Below are positions 8,540-18,217 of a stretch of DNA of 64,000 bases, piece by piece. A program made the position numbers and the translations under genes. The notes below the pieces were generated by a model. It did not search any database. It worked only from the letters and a program-made list of their open reading frames with translations, and was not told the DNA's origin. Origin of the DNA: Ancylomarina sp963977525 (GTDB lineage Bacteria; Bacteroidota; Bacteroidia; Bacteroidales; Marinifilaceae); contig CAXBPC010000001.1 in NCBI GenBank assembly GCA_963977525.1, positions 238,574-302,573 on the forward strand. Reading direction: 5' to 3'. The first letter of the stretch is position 1. Each line of letters starts with the position of its first letter.

Positions 8540-11500
8540 TTATTTAGTGAAGGCATCAAGCTGTCTAAGGGCGGGTTCAACACTCTCGCGTGTAGGCATA
8601 TCACTTGTCTTTAGATATAACCATCGACGCTTTACTGAGTTTACTGCTATTAACAAGACAGGTAATAAGAGTAGGTTTAAGAAGGTTGCTACAGCCATAC
8701 CATAAGCCATTGATATGGCCATTGGAATAACCATATTTGCTTCCGGATTGTTAGATACAATCAATGGAGCTAAACCAACTATAGTCGTTATTGATGTTAA
8801 AACAATAGGACGAAAACGAGACACAGCCGTATCGTAAATTGCAGTCATATATTCTTTTCCTGATCGCAGACTCTCGTTTAAGGTACTGATGAGAACAATG
8901 GAATCGTTGACCATGACTCCCATAAGTGCCACCATACCCAAATAAGAAGATATATCTAATGGAATTCCATGGAACCAATGTCCCCATCCTACTCCAATAA
9001 ATCCGAAAGGAATAAGAGTAAATATCAAAATGGTTTGAGATACCGATTTAAATGTGAAAATTACAATTGAGAAAATAAGAATCAGAAAAACCGGTGCAAT
9101 TAACATCGCAGATTTACCTGCCTTGGCCATCTCCGCTGTTTTTCCTTGATACCGGTGTTTTAATCCTGGGTATTTTGTTTCTAGATCTGGGAGAATATTT
9201 TCATTCAACTCAGAATTTATTTGTCCCAAATTCACGTCAGCTCCCGTGACATCAGCTTCAATACTAATCTCACGTTGGCCATTCAAGTGGTTAATTTTGA
9301 CCAAGTTTCTTTCAAATGAGATATTTGCAATATCCTTCAGGAAATATTCACCTCCCGAGGCTGTTCTGATACGCATATTCTCAAGATTTCCCAGTGATGA
9401 ACGCTCAGCCTTTTCGTAGCGAACCCAAACTCTAACCTCATCTATTCCTCTCTGCAATCGCTGAACTTCTTTTCCATAAAACCCAGTACGAACCTGAGAT
9501 GTCACAACACTTAAATTCAAGCCCAATTTATAGGCATTATCCTTTAAGCTGAGTTTTACTTCTCGCATACCCAACTGATCGTTATCAATCACATTCTTCA
9601 AACCTTCAATTTTCGAAAGTGTTGCTTTTAACTCTTCTTTAGCCAGATTTAATTCATCAAGATTACTCGACTGAAGTGATACTGATATGGGTTTACCAAA
9701 ATGACTTTCTTGTACAAAATTCAATCGTTCCGCTTGAGGAATATCGCCAACATTTTTACTCAGTGCATTTGAAAACTCTCCAGAAAGAAAATCTCGTTTC
9801 TCTGTCCCCAGAATATAGATGGTTAACTTTCCTACTGAGGTTGATGTTAAATCAGTCTTAATGTTTAGAATAATCGGCTCACCCGTTAAGCTTCTATCTT
9901 GAAACTCTTTTCCCGTTTTTATGGCGGCGGCTTCTATTACCGATAAGTATCTTAAAGTCACACTTTCAGGCGTTCCTGCGGGCATCTCCAATTCAACATT
10001 GGTATAATTGGTGTTATCAATTGAACTATCACCACTAATAATAATACCACCTTTCAAGGCTCCAAAAGTAATGGCTAAAATACCAAAGGCTATAGCTGCA
10101 GTAATTGTCTTATTATTGATACTGAAACGACTGATCGGCTCAAAACCTTTTTGGCGAACCCACAAAACAGCATTAGTCGTCAATTGTTCTACTTTCGAGA
10201 TCTTCTTGTCACGTTTTAATGCCTTAGAGTGAATAACATGCGAGGGTAAAATAAAGAATGCTTCAATTAAAGAAAAAACCAATGCGAAAATCACAACGAA
10301 TGCCAATTCAACAAAGAATTGTCCCAATCTGCCTTCTATAAAAAAGAAGGCTATAAAAGCTACAATCGTGGTTAAAACAGCAGAAAACACAGCAGGTAGC
10401 ACTTCCATTGTACCATCGATACCTGCTTGCAAAGCTGTTTTTCCTCTTTCGTAATGTTGAAAGATATTCTCACAAATAACAATACCATCATCAACCAAAA
10501 TCCCCACAACCAAGATCATTCCGAATAGAGATATCTTGTTCAATGTAACACCATAAGCTGCAGCAACCATAAACATTCCCATAAAGGAGATTGGAATACC
10601 AAGAGCCACCCAAAATGAAAGTCGGTGATTCAGGAATAAGGACAAAAACAAAAGCACCAGCATAAAGCCCATCAGACCATTACTCAACAAAATATCCAGC
10701 ATGACACGTACTGAAGTTGAATTATCGAACAAAACATCCAATCTTACATTCTCGTGCTTTGCATTAAAGGTTTTTGCATAAGTTTTTAAGTTTTCTGATA
10801 TGGAAAGAATATCCTCACGAGACGTATGATTAACGGAAATACTAATAGCTGATTTACCATCCACGAAAGTTCTGTTGGGTGTTTCAGACCACTTGTCCTT
10901 TATTTGGCAGACATCCATCAGTCGAATGGTTCCTCCCTCCTTTTGCGAACGGATAACAATATCTTTCAGGAATTCAGCATAATATCTTTTTTCGCGAACA
11001 CGGATTTTTAATTCTTCATCTTCTCCTTTAATAGAACCACCTGTTATTTCTATATTTTCATTGGCAACCGCAGCATATATCTCATCAAAGGTCAAGTTAT
11101 ATGCTTTCAAAGCTTCCTCGTTGATACTAATTTCAATTTCTTCGTCAGGAAAACCAGACAAACTCACTTTTGAAATACCATCTATGCCTCTCAAGTCATT
11201 TTCAATCTGTCTGGCATATGTCTTTAATTTCTTTAAACTCAGATTACCATTCAAAGTCATGTTTAATGCCAAAAGCTCAAACTCTTTCTTTTGAACACTA
11301 ATAGACTCCACACCTACGGGAAATGAACTAATACCATCTACGGCATTTTTCACATCCTGGAGTGCCAGATTACCGTCATAGCCTGACTCCAAACTTACTT
11401 TTATGGTCACCGCGTTTTCTCTCGACGAAGAGGTCGTTTTATCAATCCCGCTAATCCCTTTCAGGTTATCTTCAATTTTAAGACTAACCCCTTTCTCCAC

Positions 11501-11677
11501 CTCTTCGGGTGAAGCTCCAGGGTAACTTGCTGTAATCGTAATCACCCCTGGATCGATTTGTGGCATCACCGTTGAATTCAGCTGTGAAATACCTATCCAT
11601 CCTAAAAGAAGAAATACTACAGCAAGCAGGTTTCCAGCAAATGGATATTTTATAAAATATGTAACTAATGCTCTCAT
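8540..11677 (-). CDS. RND-family efflux transporter permease (AcrB/HAE1-like)
   Basis: 1045 residues, full family length, with the two-fold repeat of RND pumps: a first transmembrane helix at 10-30, a large periplasmic loop with ASYPGASPEEVEKGV, a first helix cluster with GILVDDGIVICENI (the paired Asp of the proton relay near residues 392-393), a second periplasmic loop, and a second cluster with GVMVNDSIVLISTLNE. It would export small molecules using the proton gradient with the adaptor encoded 24 bp upstream and the TolC channel downstream. Substrate is not predictable. Confidence 0.95.
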   Translation of the reverse strand: MRALVTYFIKYPFAGNLLAVVFLLLGWIGISQLNSTVMPQIDPGVITITASYPGASPEEVEKGVSLKIEDNLKGISGIDKTTSSSRENAVTIKVSLESGYDGNLALQDVKNAVDGISSFPVGVESISVQKKEFELLALNMTLNGNLSLKKLKTYARQIENDLRGIDGISKVSLSGFPDEEIEISINEEALKAYNLTFDEIYAAVANENIEITGGSIKGEDEELKIRVREKRYYAEFLKDIVIRSQKEGGTIRLMDVCQIKDKWSETPNRTFVDGKSAISISVNHTSREDILSISENLKTYAKTFNAKHENVRLDVLFDNSTSVRVMLDILLSNGLMGFMLVLLFLSLFLNHRLSFWVALGIPISFMGMFMVAAAYGVTLNKISLFGMILVVGILVDDGIVICENIFQHYERGKTALQAGIDGTMEVLPAVFSAVLTTIVAFIAFFFIEGRLGQFFVELAFVVIFALVFSLIEAFFILPSHVIHSKALKRDKKISKVEQLTTNAVLWVRQKGFEPISRFSINNKTITAAIAFGILAITFGALKGGIIISGDSSIDNTNYTNVELEMPAGTPESVTLRYLSVIEAAAIKTGKEFQDRSLTGEPIILNIKTDLTSTSVGKLTIYILGTEKRDFLSGEFSNALSKNVGDIPQAERLNFVQESHFGKPISVSLQSSNLDELNLAKEELKATLSKIEGLKNVIDNDQLGMREVKLSLKDNAYKLGLNLSVVTSQVRTGFYGKEVQRLQRGIDEVRVWVRYEKAERSSLGNLENMRIRTASGGEYFLKDIANISFERNLVKINHLNGQREISIEADVTGADVNLGQINSELNENILPDLETKYPGLKHRYQGKTAEMAKAGKSAMLIAPVFLILIFSIVIFTFKSVSQTILIFTLIPFGFIGVGWGHWFHGIPLDISSYLGMVALMGVMVNDSIVLISTLNESLRSGKEYMTAIYDTAVSRFRPIVLTSITTIVGLAPLIVSNNPEANMVIPMAISMAYGMAVATFLNLLLLPVLLIAVNSVKRRWLYLKTSDMPTRESVEPALRQLDAFTK

Positions 11678-11701
11678 CTATTCTTTTAAAACTTTATTAA
11701 T

Positions 11702-12808
11702 TTACAAAACAGCCTTTCCAACCATACCTTTGTGAATACCTGATGTCTTTAAAATCAATAAGCTTCCATCATTCAGGCTATTGGTAATCACAGAATTATC
11801 TTTATACTGAACGATATCAATTTTTCTCTTTTCAACTATTCCATTTTTCAGGATATACACATAGGTATCCTCAATTAACAATTTGCGAGGGATTTCTATA
11901 CCATTCACATCTTGTTGTAAAGCAATGTTCGCAGATAAAAACATCCCTTCCTTTAAATTATCACCCGAAACGGAGATATAGACATTTACCATCTGAGTTT
12001 GCGCATCTATTTTGCTGCCAATTCGAGAAACATTCCCAATCCAACTGCCATTAATATTCTCAGAATAAAGATTTACACGGTTACCAACTTTAATGTTTCT
12101 TAAGTTGTTCAGGTCAACACCTACCAGCAGGTCATAAGAATCTGTATTCATAAATTCGCCCAATTTTTGCCCTGTTCTAACAACAGTTCCAGCTTTTATA
12201 TTCGATTCGCTAACCTGACCATCATAAGGAGCAAGAATGGTATATTTAGTTAATTGTTCTTCTTCTGATTTGATATCGTAATAGGATTTGTAAATATTCT
12301 TTCCAGCTAAAAAATATTTTTCCTGATCGTTTTTAGCCTGTGGTATTTGTGCTATAGGTTTTTCCACATCAAACTCACTTAGATATGCCTTCCAACTCTC
12401 ATAACTGTCAGAGTAATCAAATTTTAAATCAGGTAACAGGCTTGCTATTGATGTCATCAAACCACTTTTATTAGCAAATAAGCTCGTACACATCTTTGTA
12501 TTATTAATCTGTAAAAGGACTTCACCCTTATCGTAATTCAATCCTTCGAGAAAAGGCTTTTCGATATGCTCTAAAATACCACTCACTTCAGCAAACACTT
12601 CTACTTTTTCGTGAGCTTGCAATGTTCCAATTACCGTATGTTCAAGCTCTAAATATGAATTTTCAATCTTCTGCACAGGAATCTGTAATGTTTTAATAAC
12701 AAGCTTTTTCTCATGAGGTGGTTCTTTCATTCCAGCAACTACAAATGCTGCAACAAACAAGCTAATTCCAATAATAATTCCTATCAGGGTACTTTTCTTT
12801 TTCAACAT
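11702..12808 (-). CDS. RND efflux periplasmic adaptor (HlyD/AcrA-like)
   Basis: 368 residues, an N-terminal membrane anchor (LIGIIIGISLFVAAFVVAG), a lipoyl-type half motif VFAEVSGILEHIEKPFLEGL, a helical hairpin, then YTILAPYDGQVSESNIKAGTV, and beta-barrel and membrane-proximal domains. It bridges the RND pump to TolC. First gene of a five-gene minus-strand operon. It faces a divergent histidine-kinase/regulator pair across a 237-bp spacer, a layout often seen for locally regulated pumps. Confidence 0.9.
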   Translation of the reverse strand: MLKKKSTLIGIIIGISLFVAAFVVAGMKEPPHEKKLVIKTLQIPVQKIENSYLELEHTVIGTLQAHEKVEVFAEVSGILEHIEKPFLEGLNYDKGEVLLQINNTKMCTSLFANKSGLMTSIASLLPDLKFDYSDSYESWKAYLSEFDVEKPIAQIPQAKNDQEKYFLAGKNIYKSYYDIKSEEEQLTKYTILAPYDGQVSESNIKAGTVVRTGQKLGEFMNTDSYDLLVGVDLNNLRNIKVGNRVNLYSENINGSWIGNVSRIGSKIDAQTQMVNVYISVSGDNLKEGMFLSANIALQQDVNGIEIPRKLLIEDTYVYILKNGIVEKRKIDIVQYKDNSVITNSLNDGSLLILKTSGIHKGMVGKAVL

Positions 12809-13045
12809 GCCGCTCTGATTTTAATATTTACTACAATAATACGGTTGTCAATACTTTAAGATAAATTTTATCGACATGAGAAGCATATTTGTCAGCCAAC
12901 AGTCTAAAACTATAGATTGCTTTAGTTAAATTTGATTTTGATGGTGTTGCCCTTTGAAAAGCATTTGTTTGTCGACAAATAGTTGAAATAACAGATAGTT
13001 TTCGTTGCTTCGCTCTATCATTTCGTAATTCTATTATTTCTAATC
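12809..13045. promoter_or_regulatory. Divergent control region between efflux operon and LytS/LytTR pair
   Basis: This 237-bp spacer must hold promoters for both directions. It contains the 12-bp perfect palindrome TTTGTCGACAAA at 12968-12979, about 67 bp before the kinase ATG. No unambiguous TAnnTTTG element was found. The palindrome could be an operator, but LytTR proteins normally bind direct repeats, so its owner is unknown. Confidence 0.4.
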
Positions 13046-14101
13046 ATGAATCTAAGCGACAAATTATATTATCTCTACTCTAAACGATGGGTACAACATG
13101 CCTCCTTTTGGTTGGTATTCCTGATTCTTGTTGCGACTCGATTTTTCCAAATGGAAATAGAAAATTTGAATCTAGAGATTACAGTTGAAGCCTTACAATT
13201 CTGTCTTATCATTCCCTTGACCTATTTTAATCTGAGGGTTCTGATTCCACGCTTATGGAACAATGGACGTTATCAGCAATATATTATAGCTATTCTTTCT
13301 TCCGAGGCAATAACTATTATGGCTCTAGCACTTGTGTTTTATTATATTCCTAATCATCAACTAAAAATGAAGATGGCAGATTCGCACCTCAAAGTTTTCT
13401 TCATGATGTTTTTTAAAACCAATGTATTTGTTGCTTCAACCTCTTTATTCCATTTCGTAAAAGAGTGGATAAAACTGAAGGATGAAAATTTAAAATTCAC
13501 TGAAAAAGCACAAGAGCATTTAGAAGCAGAGCTGAGTTTATTAAAGGGACAAGTCAACCCGCATTTTCTTTTTAATACACTGAATAATCTTTATTCGATG
13601 AGTCTTCACAACTCCAAGAAAACACCAGACATGATATTAAAGCTTTCACAGCTTATTAGCTATATGCTTTACGAATGCAAGGATGAAACAGTTTGTTTGG
13701 AGCAAGAGATTACCTTTATCAAAAACTATATTGAACTTGAAGCCATACGCGTAGAAGATATTGCAGAGGTTCATTTTGAAGTAAAAGGAAATAATTCTGG
13801 CTATAAAATCCCACCTCTCCTCTTTATTCCGCTTGTTGAAAATGCCTTTAAACATGGTATCGCCTCAGAAAAAGAGCATTCTGATATTTTCATACAAATT
13901 CATATCGATGAAAACCAAATTGAGTTAAAGACAAAGAACCCTCTTGGAGAAACTAAGCTGCCTGAAAACTCAACACATAATGGATTAGGACTAGAGAATG
14001 TACGCAAACGCCTAGAACTACTTTATCCAAATCAGCATTCATTCAAGATAAGTAAAGAAAATAAGCATTTTAAAGCACAGCTTGTGCTTCAGATGAATTA
14101 A
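13046..14101 (+). CDS. LytS-type sensor histidine kinase
   Basis: 351 residues: four predicted membrane helices (about 15-35, 48-66, 78-98, 108-130), then the His_kinase domain with QVNPHFLFNTLNNLYSM where His173 is the phosphoacceptor, and an ATPase part with LLFIPLVENAFKHGI (N box) and NGLGLENVRKRLELLY (G box). No periplasmic sensing domain of any size is visible, so signal detection would be in the membrane. The cognate LytTR regulator begins 14 bp downstream. It is divergent from the RND operon and may control it (inference). Confidence 0.92.
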   Translation: MNLSDKLYYLYSKRWVQHASFWLVFLILVATRFFQMEIENLNLEITVEALQFCLIIPLTYFNLRVLIPRLWNNGRYQQYIIAILSSEAITIMALALVFYYIPNHQLKMKMADSHLKVFFMMFFKTNVFVASTSLFHFVKEWIKLKDENLKFTEKAQEHLEAELSLLKGQVNPHFLFNTLNNLYSMSLHNSKKTPDMILKLSQLISYMLYECKDETVCLEQEITFIKNYIELEAIRVEDIAEVHFEVKGNNSGYKIPPLLFIPLVENAFKHGIASEKEHSDIFIQIHIDENQIELKTKNPLGETKLPENSTHNGLGLENVRKRLELLYPNQHSFKISKENKHFKAQLVLQMN

Positions 14102-14115
14102 ATCACATTAACGAC

Positions 14116-14844
14116 ATGAAGATTAAATGTTTAATTGTAGACGACGAAATTCACGCCAGGAAAGTCATTGAAAAATACATTCAGGATCTTCCTCAATTGG
14201 AACTGGTGAAATCCTGTAAAAATGCTATTGAATCCATGCAAGTTCTTCGAAGTGAAAGTATTGATCTGATGTTTTTAGATATCAATATGCCTAAACTCAC
14301 AGGACTTAACTTTCTTGCCAGTCTTTCTCATCCTCCACTAGTCGTTATCACAACCGCTTATAGAGAATACGCACTTGATGCTTTCGAATTAGATGTGATT
14401 GATTATCTACACAAACCCATCCCATTTCCACGTTTCATACGTGCCATTAGTAAGGTTGAAGAAAAACTTCAATTTTCTATCCCACATGTTCAAAGCAATC
14501 AGTCTGCTGAACCTGAACGAACTGAAGAATTCATTTTTATAAAAGCTGATAAGAAAAGTATCAAACTCAATTTCGCCGATATCATTTATATTGAAGGTTT
14601 AAATGATTACATCAAAATACATACGTTCAACAAATGTCTAGTTCCTAAACTTACCGTTAAAAGTATGGAAGAAATTTTACCAAAGAAACGATTCCCAAGA
14701 ATTCACAAATCCTATATGGTATCACTTCAACACATTGATGCCATTAATGGAAACCAAGTTGAAATCGCAAATAAGAAACTTCCTATAGGACAAAGTTATC
14801 GACAAGCTTTCATGGAACTCATTCAAGCTTTTATGAAAAAATAA
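14116..14844 (+). CDS. LytTR-family response regulator
   Basis: 242 residues. An N-terminal receiver domain has acidic residues Asp9/Asp10, phosphorylation site Asp55 in LMFLDINMP, and the conserved Lys in YLHKPIPF. The C-terminal LytTR DNA-binding domain starts near residue 145 with IFIKADKKSIKLNFADIIYI and includes FPRIHKSYMVSL. It is paired with the upstream kinase. The most likely target is the divergent efflux operon and its own promoter, by position only. Confidence 0.92.
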   Translation: MKIKCLIVDDEIHARKVIEKYIQDLPQLELVKSCKNAIESMQVLRSESIDLMFLDINMPKLTGLNFLASLSHPPLVVITTAYREYALDAFELDVIDYLHKPIPFPRFIRAISKVEEKLQFSIPHVQSNQSAEPERTEEFIFIKADKKSIKLNFADIIYIEGLNDYIKIHTFNKCLVPKLTVKSMEEILPKKRFPRIHKSYMVSLQHIDAINGNQVEIANKKLPIGQSYRQAFMELIQAFMKK

Positions 14845-14872
14845 GCACTTACTAAAAATACTAATACCAATA

Positions 14873-16366
14873 TTACATCCACTTTTTATTAGAGGTCTCA
14901 ATTTTATAAAGAATTTGATCTTTCATTCGTAAAGCCTCATCATAGCTAATATAATCAATTCTTACAACTGAACCTGCCATTCCTAAATCGAGACTTGCAG
15001 TTCCATTTCTTCTTTGAAAGAAGGTGCGTTTTATATGTACCGTTTGCACCTTGTAAACTTCAATAATAGAATAATCCTTTCCTATAATCCCAGAATCAAT
15101 CTGAAAAAAATCATGGCTTAAGCGATACCATCGTCTGTAAAAGGTTAAATAAGCAATACCTGCTGCTATAAATGGAACTACAATTTCCAAATACCAAATC
15201 CAATTGAGTTCCAAACCCAGTGCGAAAAGAGGAATTGACATGATTACAAATGAAAAAGTAAAATAGCGATAGAGAAATACCTTTTGCGGTTTTGTCTCAT
15301 ATGTATACTGAGAAAAAGGATCATCATAAATTTTATCACATAGTTGTCTGAATTTTCCATCATCACAACCTGGAATTGAAACCTTATCTTTATCCTTGCT
15401 TACTTCAACACTATTAGCCTGAACTAATTGCAAATCCGATATGTTTAACCATTTTTGAATCGGATTTATCGAACGTTTAAGTCTTTGAATCTTAGTAAAA
15501 GGAATGGTGATATTCTTACGCTTCAATAATCCTGATTGTAAGCTAAAAGTATTAGCAAAAGATATCATATTGAAATTGTAATATCGCAAGAAGACCTCAG
15601 CCATTGAAATAATCAAACTAACAAGAAGAACCAAAATAACCATCCCAGCTATAGCTATAGTTCCAGAGTGCTGTATAAAACTCTCCGTTTTATCAGCTGC
15701 TAAGCTAACCTCACTTTCAAACAAATCCTTAAGCTGATAATAGATATTATTTCCAAACGCGAGAATAACCAACAAACCTCTAAAATGATTCTTTGCTATA
15801 CTGATGCGTAACAAATCTTTTATCGATAATTGAAGAATAGTCTCTTTTTCTTCTATTCCCTCTCCATTAACAAGACTTTCTTCAGAATCAGGGCTTTCCT
15901 TTTTATAGCTTGCCAACTGTTCTTTCAATGCTTCTGCCACATCCCTACTAATGGCATGAATGGATACTTCTTTCTTTTTGGAACCTGCAGAATCAACCTC
16001 TAATTGAACCACACCCAAAACTTGTTGCATAAGTCCTTGTTTCAGATTTATTGACACAATCTTCTCGAAAGGAATAGCAATAACCACACGTTTTAAATAA
16101 CCTTTACGAAGCACAAATTCCTTGTCTTTAATTAAGAAAAAAAAGTTGTACCAGCTTAATATGGAATGAGCGATTAAGACCAAGACTAAAATTAGGGATC
16201 CAATTATCCATTTAGGTTCCATAATCTTAGAGAAATCCCCTTTAAACACATAAAGCAAAAGTAAGGGCCAAAATATTCGAACAACTTTCTGTACACTCAT
16301 GATCAGGAAAAATAGTGTACCTGTGACAGATTGTCGTTGTGGTATATCAAATGAATCTTTATGCAT
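14873..16366 (-). CDS. PH-domain membrane protein, YdbT-like
   Basis: 497 residues with several hydrophobic helices and bacterial PH (bPH_2) domains; recurring segments of the type 'I P F x K I' followed by a basic/hydrophobic strand are visible three times (VIAIPFEKIVSINLKQG, ITIPFTKIQRLKR, YSIIEVYKVQTVHIKR). This architecture matches the YdbT family of unknown function. Its start overlaps the end of the smaller YdbS-like gene by 8 bp, so the two are translationally coupled. Confidence 0.85.
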   Translation of the reverse strand: MHKDSFDIPQRQSVTGTLFFLIMSVQKVVRIFWPLLLLYVFKGDFSKIMEPKWIIGSLILVLVLIAHSILSWYNFFFLIKDKEFVLRKGYLKRVVIAIPFEKIVSINLKQGLMQQVLGVVQLEVDSAGSKKKEVSIHAISRDVAEALKEQLASYKKESPDSEESLVNGEGIEEKETILQLSIKDLLRISIAKNHFRGLLVILAFGNNIYYQLKDLFESEVSLAADKTESFIQHSGTIAIAGMVILVLLVSLIISMAEVFLRYYNFNMISFANTFSLQSGLLKRKNITIPFTKIQRLKRSINPIQKWLNISDLQLVQANSVEVSKDKDKVSIPGCDDGKFRQLCDKIYDDPFSQYTYETKPQKVFLYRYFTFSFVIMSIPLFALGLELNWIWYLEIVVPFIAAGIAYLTFYRRWYRLSHDFFQIDSGIIGKDYSIIEVYKVQTVHIKRTFFQRRNGTASLDLGMAGSVVRIDYISYDEALRMKDQILYKIETSNKKWM

Positions 16367-16886
16367 CTTGAATCACCTTTGATGTCACAATTTGTTTGAT
16401 TTCTTCTGCAGTCTTAAGTGAAATGCCTTTTAAAGATAAATCGTGAGCAGAGTTACCAGCTGTATATATTTTCAAGACAGCAAGGTCTAACATTTTTGAA
16501 ATAAAGCCTTGTCGAATTTCTACGTGTTGAATACGATTAAAAGGAACACTTATAACTTTATGCGTCAAATAACCTGTTCTGTAATGTAAATCCTTTTGTC
16601 TAATGGCATAGCCCTTATTAGGAAAACCGAGTTGAATAAAAGAAAACTTCAAGAGTAAAAAGACAAGCCAAACAACCAGTGCTACACCAAACCAGATTAA
16701 TTTAACTTCGTCAAATTTGAAGTATGCAACACCCATAACAGTTATTATTATTATTAGAACAAATAAAATCGCCCACTGTATATTCAATAGTCGCTTATAT
16801 CTAGGCAGTAAATTTGTGAATTCAATAGCTTCACTTTGGGGAATATCTGAAAGCCAAACTTGATCATTTTCGAATTCTTGCGTCAT
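16359..16886 (-). CDS. PH-domain membrane protein, YdbS-like
   Basis: 175 residues: two adjacent transmembrane helices (about 34-55 and 61-82), then a single bPH_2 domain with VISVPFNRIQHVEIRQGF and LKIYTAGNSAHDLSLKGIS. It is the usual partner of YdbT-type proteins, as here with an 8-bp overlap. No function is established for the pair; a membrane stress or lipid-related role is speculation. Confidence 0.85.
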   Translation of the reverse strand: MTQEFENDQVWLSDIPQSEAIEFTNLLPRYKRLLNIQWAILFVLIIIITVMGVAYFKFDEVKLIWFGVALVVWLVFLLLKFSFIQLGFPNKGYAIRQKDLHYRTGYLTHKVISVPFNRIQHVEIRQGFISKMLDLAVLKIYTAGNSAHDLSLKGISLKTAEEIKQIVTSKVIQDA

Positions 16887-17087
16887 CTTAATATAATTGT
16901 AATGGGTTGGTATTACTTTTTCTCATTTAATTCGAAAGATAATATTTTTTCTCACGCCATTATTGTTAAGCTCAATTAATAATGATGATAATAGTGAATA
17001 TCAAAAAATCACTTTCAACAAGTACTAAAACTTAGCACATACATTCAATAAGGTAAATGAATCATCATCTAGCATAAGCAAAATTAC

Positions 17088-17095
17088 TATCTTTG
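17088..17095 (+). promoter_or_regulatory. Candidate -7 promoter element of aroC
   Basis: TATCTTTG matches the Bacteroidota -7 consensus TAnnTTTG and lies 67 bp before the aroC ATG. A good -33 TTTG at the right distance was not found. Confidence 0.5.
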
Positions 17096-17162
17096 TTTTT
17101 GCTATTACCAAATTATTAAACCACAACTGGGTTTTATCCAGACTATACAAACGATTACCCCT

Positions 17163-18143
17163 ATGAACACATACGGAAGAATTTTCAAAATCAGCATATT
17201 CGGAGAATCTCACGGTAAAGGTGTTGGTGTTACCATTGATGGATGTCCATCAGGCATTGCACTTACTGAAGAAGATTTATTACCTGATTTGAGTCGACGT
17301 AAGTCAGGCGCCAAAGGCACAACGCCTCGTATAGAAAAAGATCTACCAAGCATTCTTAGTGGAACCTTTAAAGGTAAAACAACAGGTGCTCCAATTATAA
17401 TTTTATTCCATAACACGAATACACAATCGAAGGACTATAGCAATTTGCTTGATATACCTCGTCCTGGTCATGCCGATTTTGTGGCTCAACACAAGTTTGG
17501 CAAAAACAACGACTACACTGGTGGTGGTCATTTCTCTGGACGTATTACATTGGGTCTTGTTGTAGCAGGAACTGTTGCTAAAAAGATTCTTGGTGAAGTG
17601 AATATCGAAGCTAAACTTACAGAAATTGGCGGATCTACCGACTTTGATGCAGCTCTAGATAAAGCAATTAAGAATCATGATTCTATTGGTGGCATTGTGG
17701 AATGCAAAGCAAACAACCTGCCTATCGGATTGGGTGAGCCTTTCTTTGATTCTGTAGAATCGATGATTTCGCACCTAATTTTTGCAATACCAGCAACTAA
17801 AGGTATCGAGTTCGGTTCAGGATTCGACGCTGCAAAGATGACTGGTTCGGAGCACAACGACAATATTCTTACTGCAGATGGCAAAACAGAAACCAATCAT
17901 GCAGCAGGTATTAATGGTGGTATTACTAATGGTAATGAAATTGTATTTAGAGTCGCTATTAAGCCAACGTCATCAATAGGTGTAAGCCAAAAAACAATGA
18001 ACATTTCAACTTCTGAAATGGAAGATCTATTGATTGAAGGTCGACACGATGCATGTATCGCCCTGCGTGTACCTGTAATAGTTGAAGCTGTTACAGCTAT
18101 AGCTCTTGCAGATCTTAAAATGCTTGATAAAGCTAGACGATAG
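17163..18143 (+). CDS. aroC: Chorismate synthase
   Basis: 326 residues converting 5-enolpyruvylshikimate-3-phosphate to chorismate, the last common step of aromatic amino acid synthesis, with reduced FMN. Signature segments are FGESHGKGVGVTIDGCPSG near the N-terminus, RRKSGAKGTTPR, GHADFVAQHKFG, DYTGGGHFSGRIT, GINGGITNGNEI, and the C-terminal GRHDACIALRVPVIVEA. It is somewhat shorter than the common 350-360 residues but carries the conserved blocks. Monocistronic, followed by a terminator and then an unusual repeat array. Confidence 0.96.
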   Translation: MNTYGRIFKISIFGESHGKGVGVTIDGCPSGIALTEEDLLPDLSRRKSGAKGTTPRIEKDLPSILSGTFKGKTTGAPIIILFHNTNTQSKDYSNLLDIPRPGHADFVAQHKFGKNNDYTGGGHFSGRITLGLVVAGTVAKKILGEVNIEAKLTEIGGSTDFDAALDKAIKNHDSIGGIVECKANNLPIGLGEPFFDSVESMISHLIFAIPATKGIEFGSGFDAAKMTGSEHNDNILTADGKTETNHAAGINGGITNGNEIVFRVAIKPTSSIGVSQKTMNISTSEMEDLLIEGRHDACIALRVPVIVEAVTAIALADLKMLDKARR

Positions 18144-18170
18144 ATTCAATTCTAAAACGAATTAAATAGA

Positions 18171-18207
18171 AAAGAGGGTATCAAAAACAATTTGATATCC
18201 TCTTTTT
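18171..18207 (+). terminator. Terminator after aroC
   Basis: The 15-bp arms starting AAAGAGGGTATC (18171-18185) pair with 18191-18205 with one G-T wobble, followed by more T. A very similar hairpin occurs at 18515-18548, at the other end of the repeat array. Confidence 0.85.
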
Positions 18208-18217
18208 TGTTTATTTG

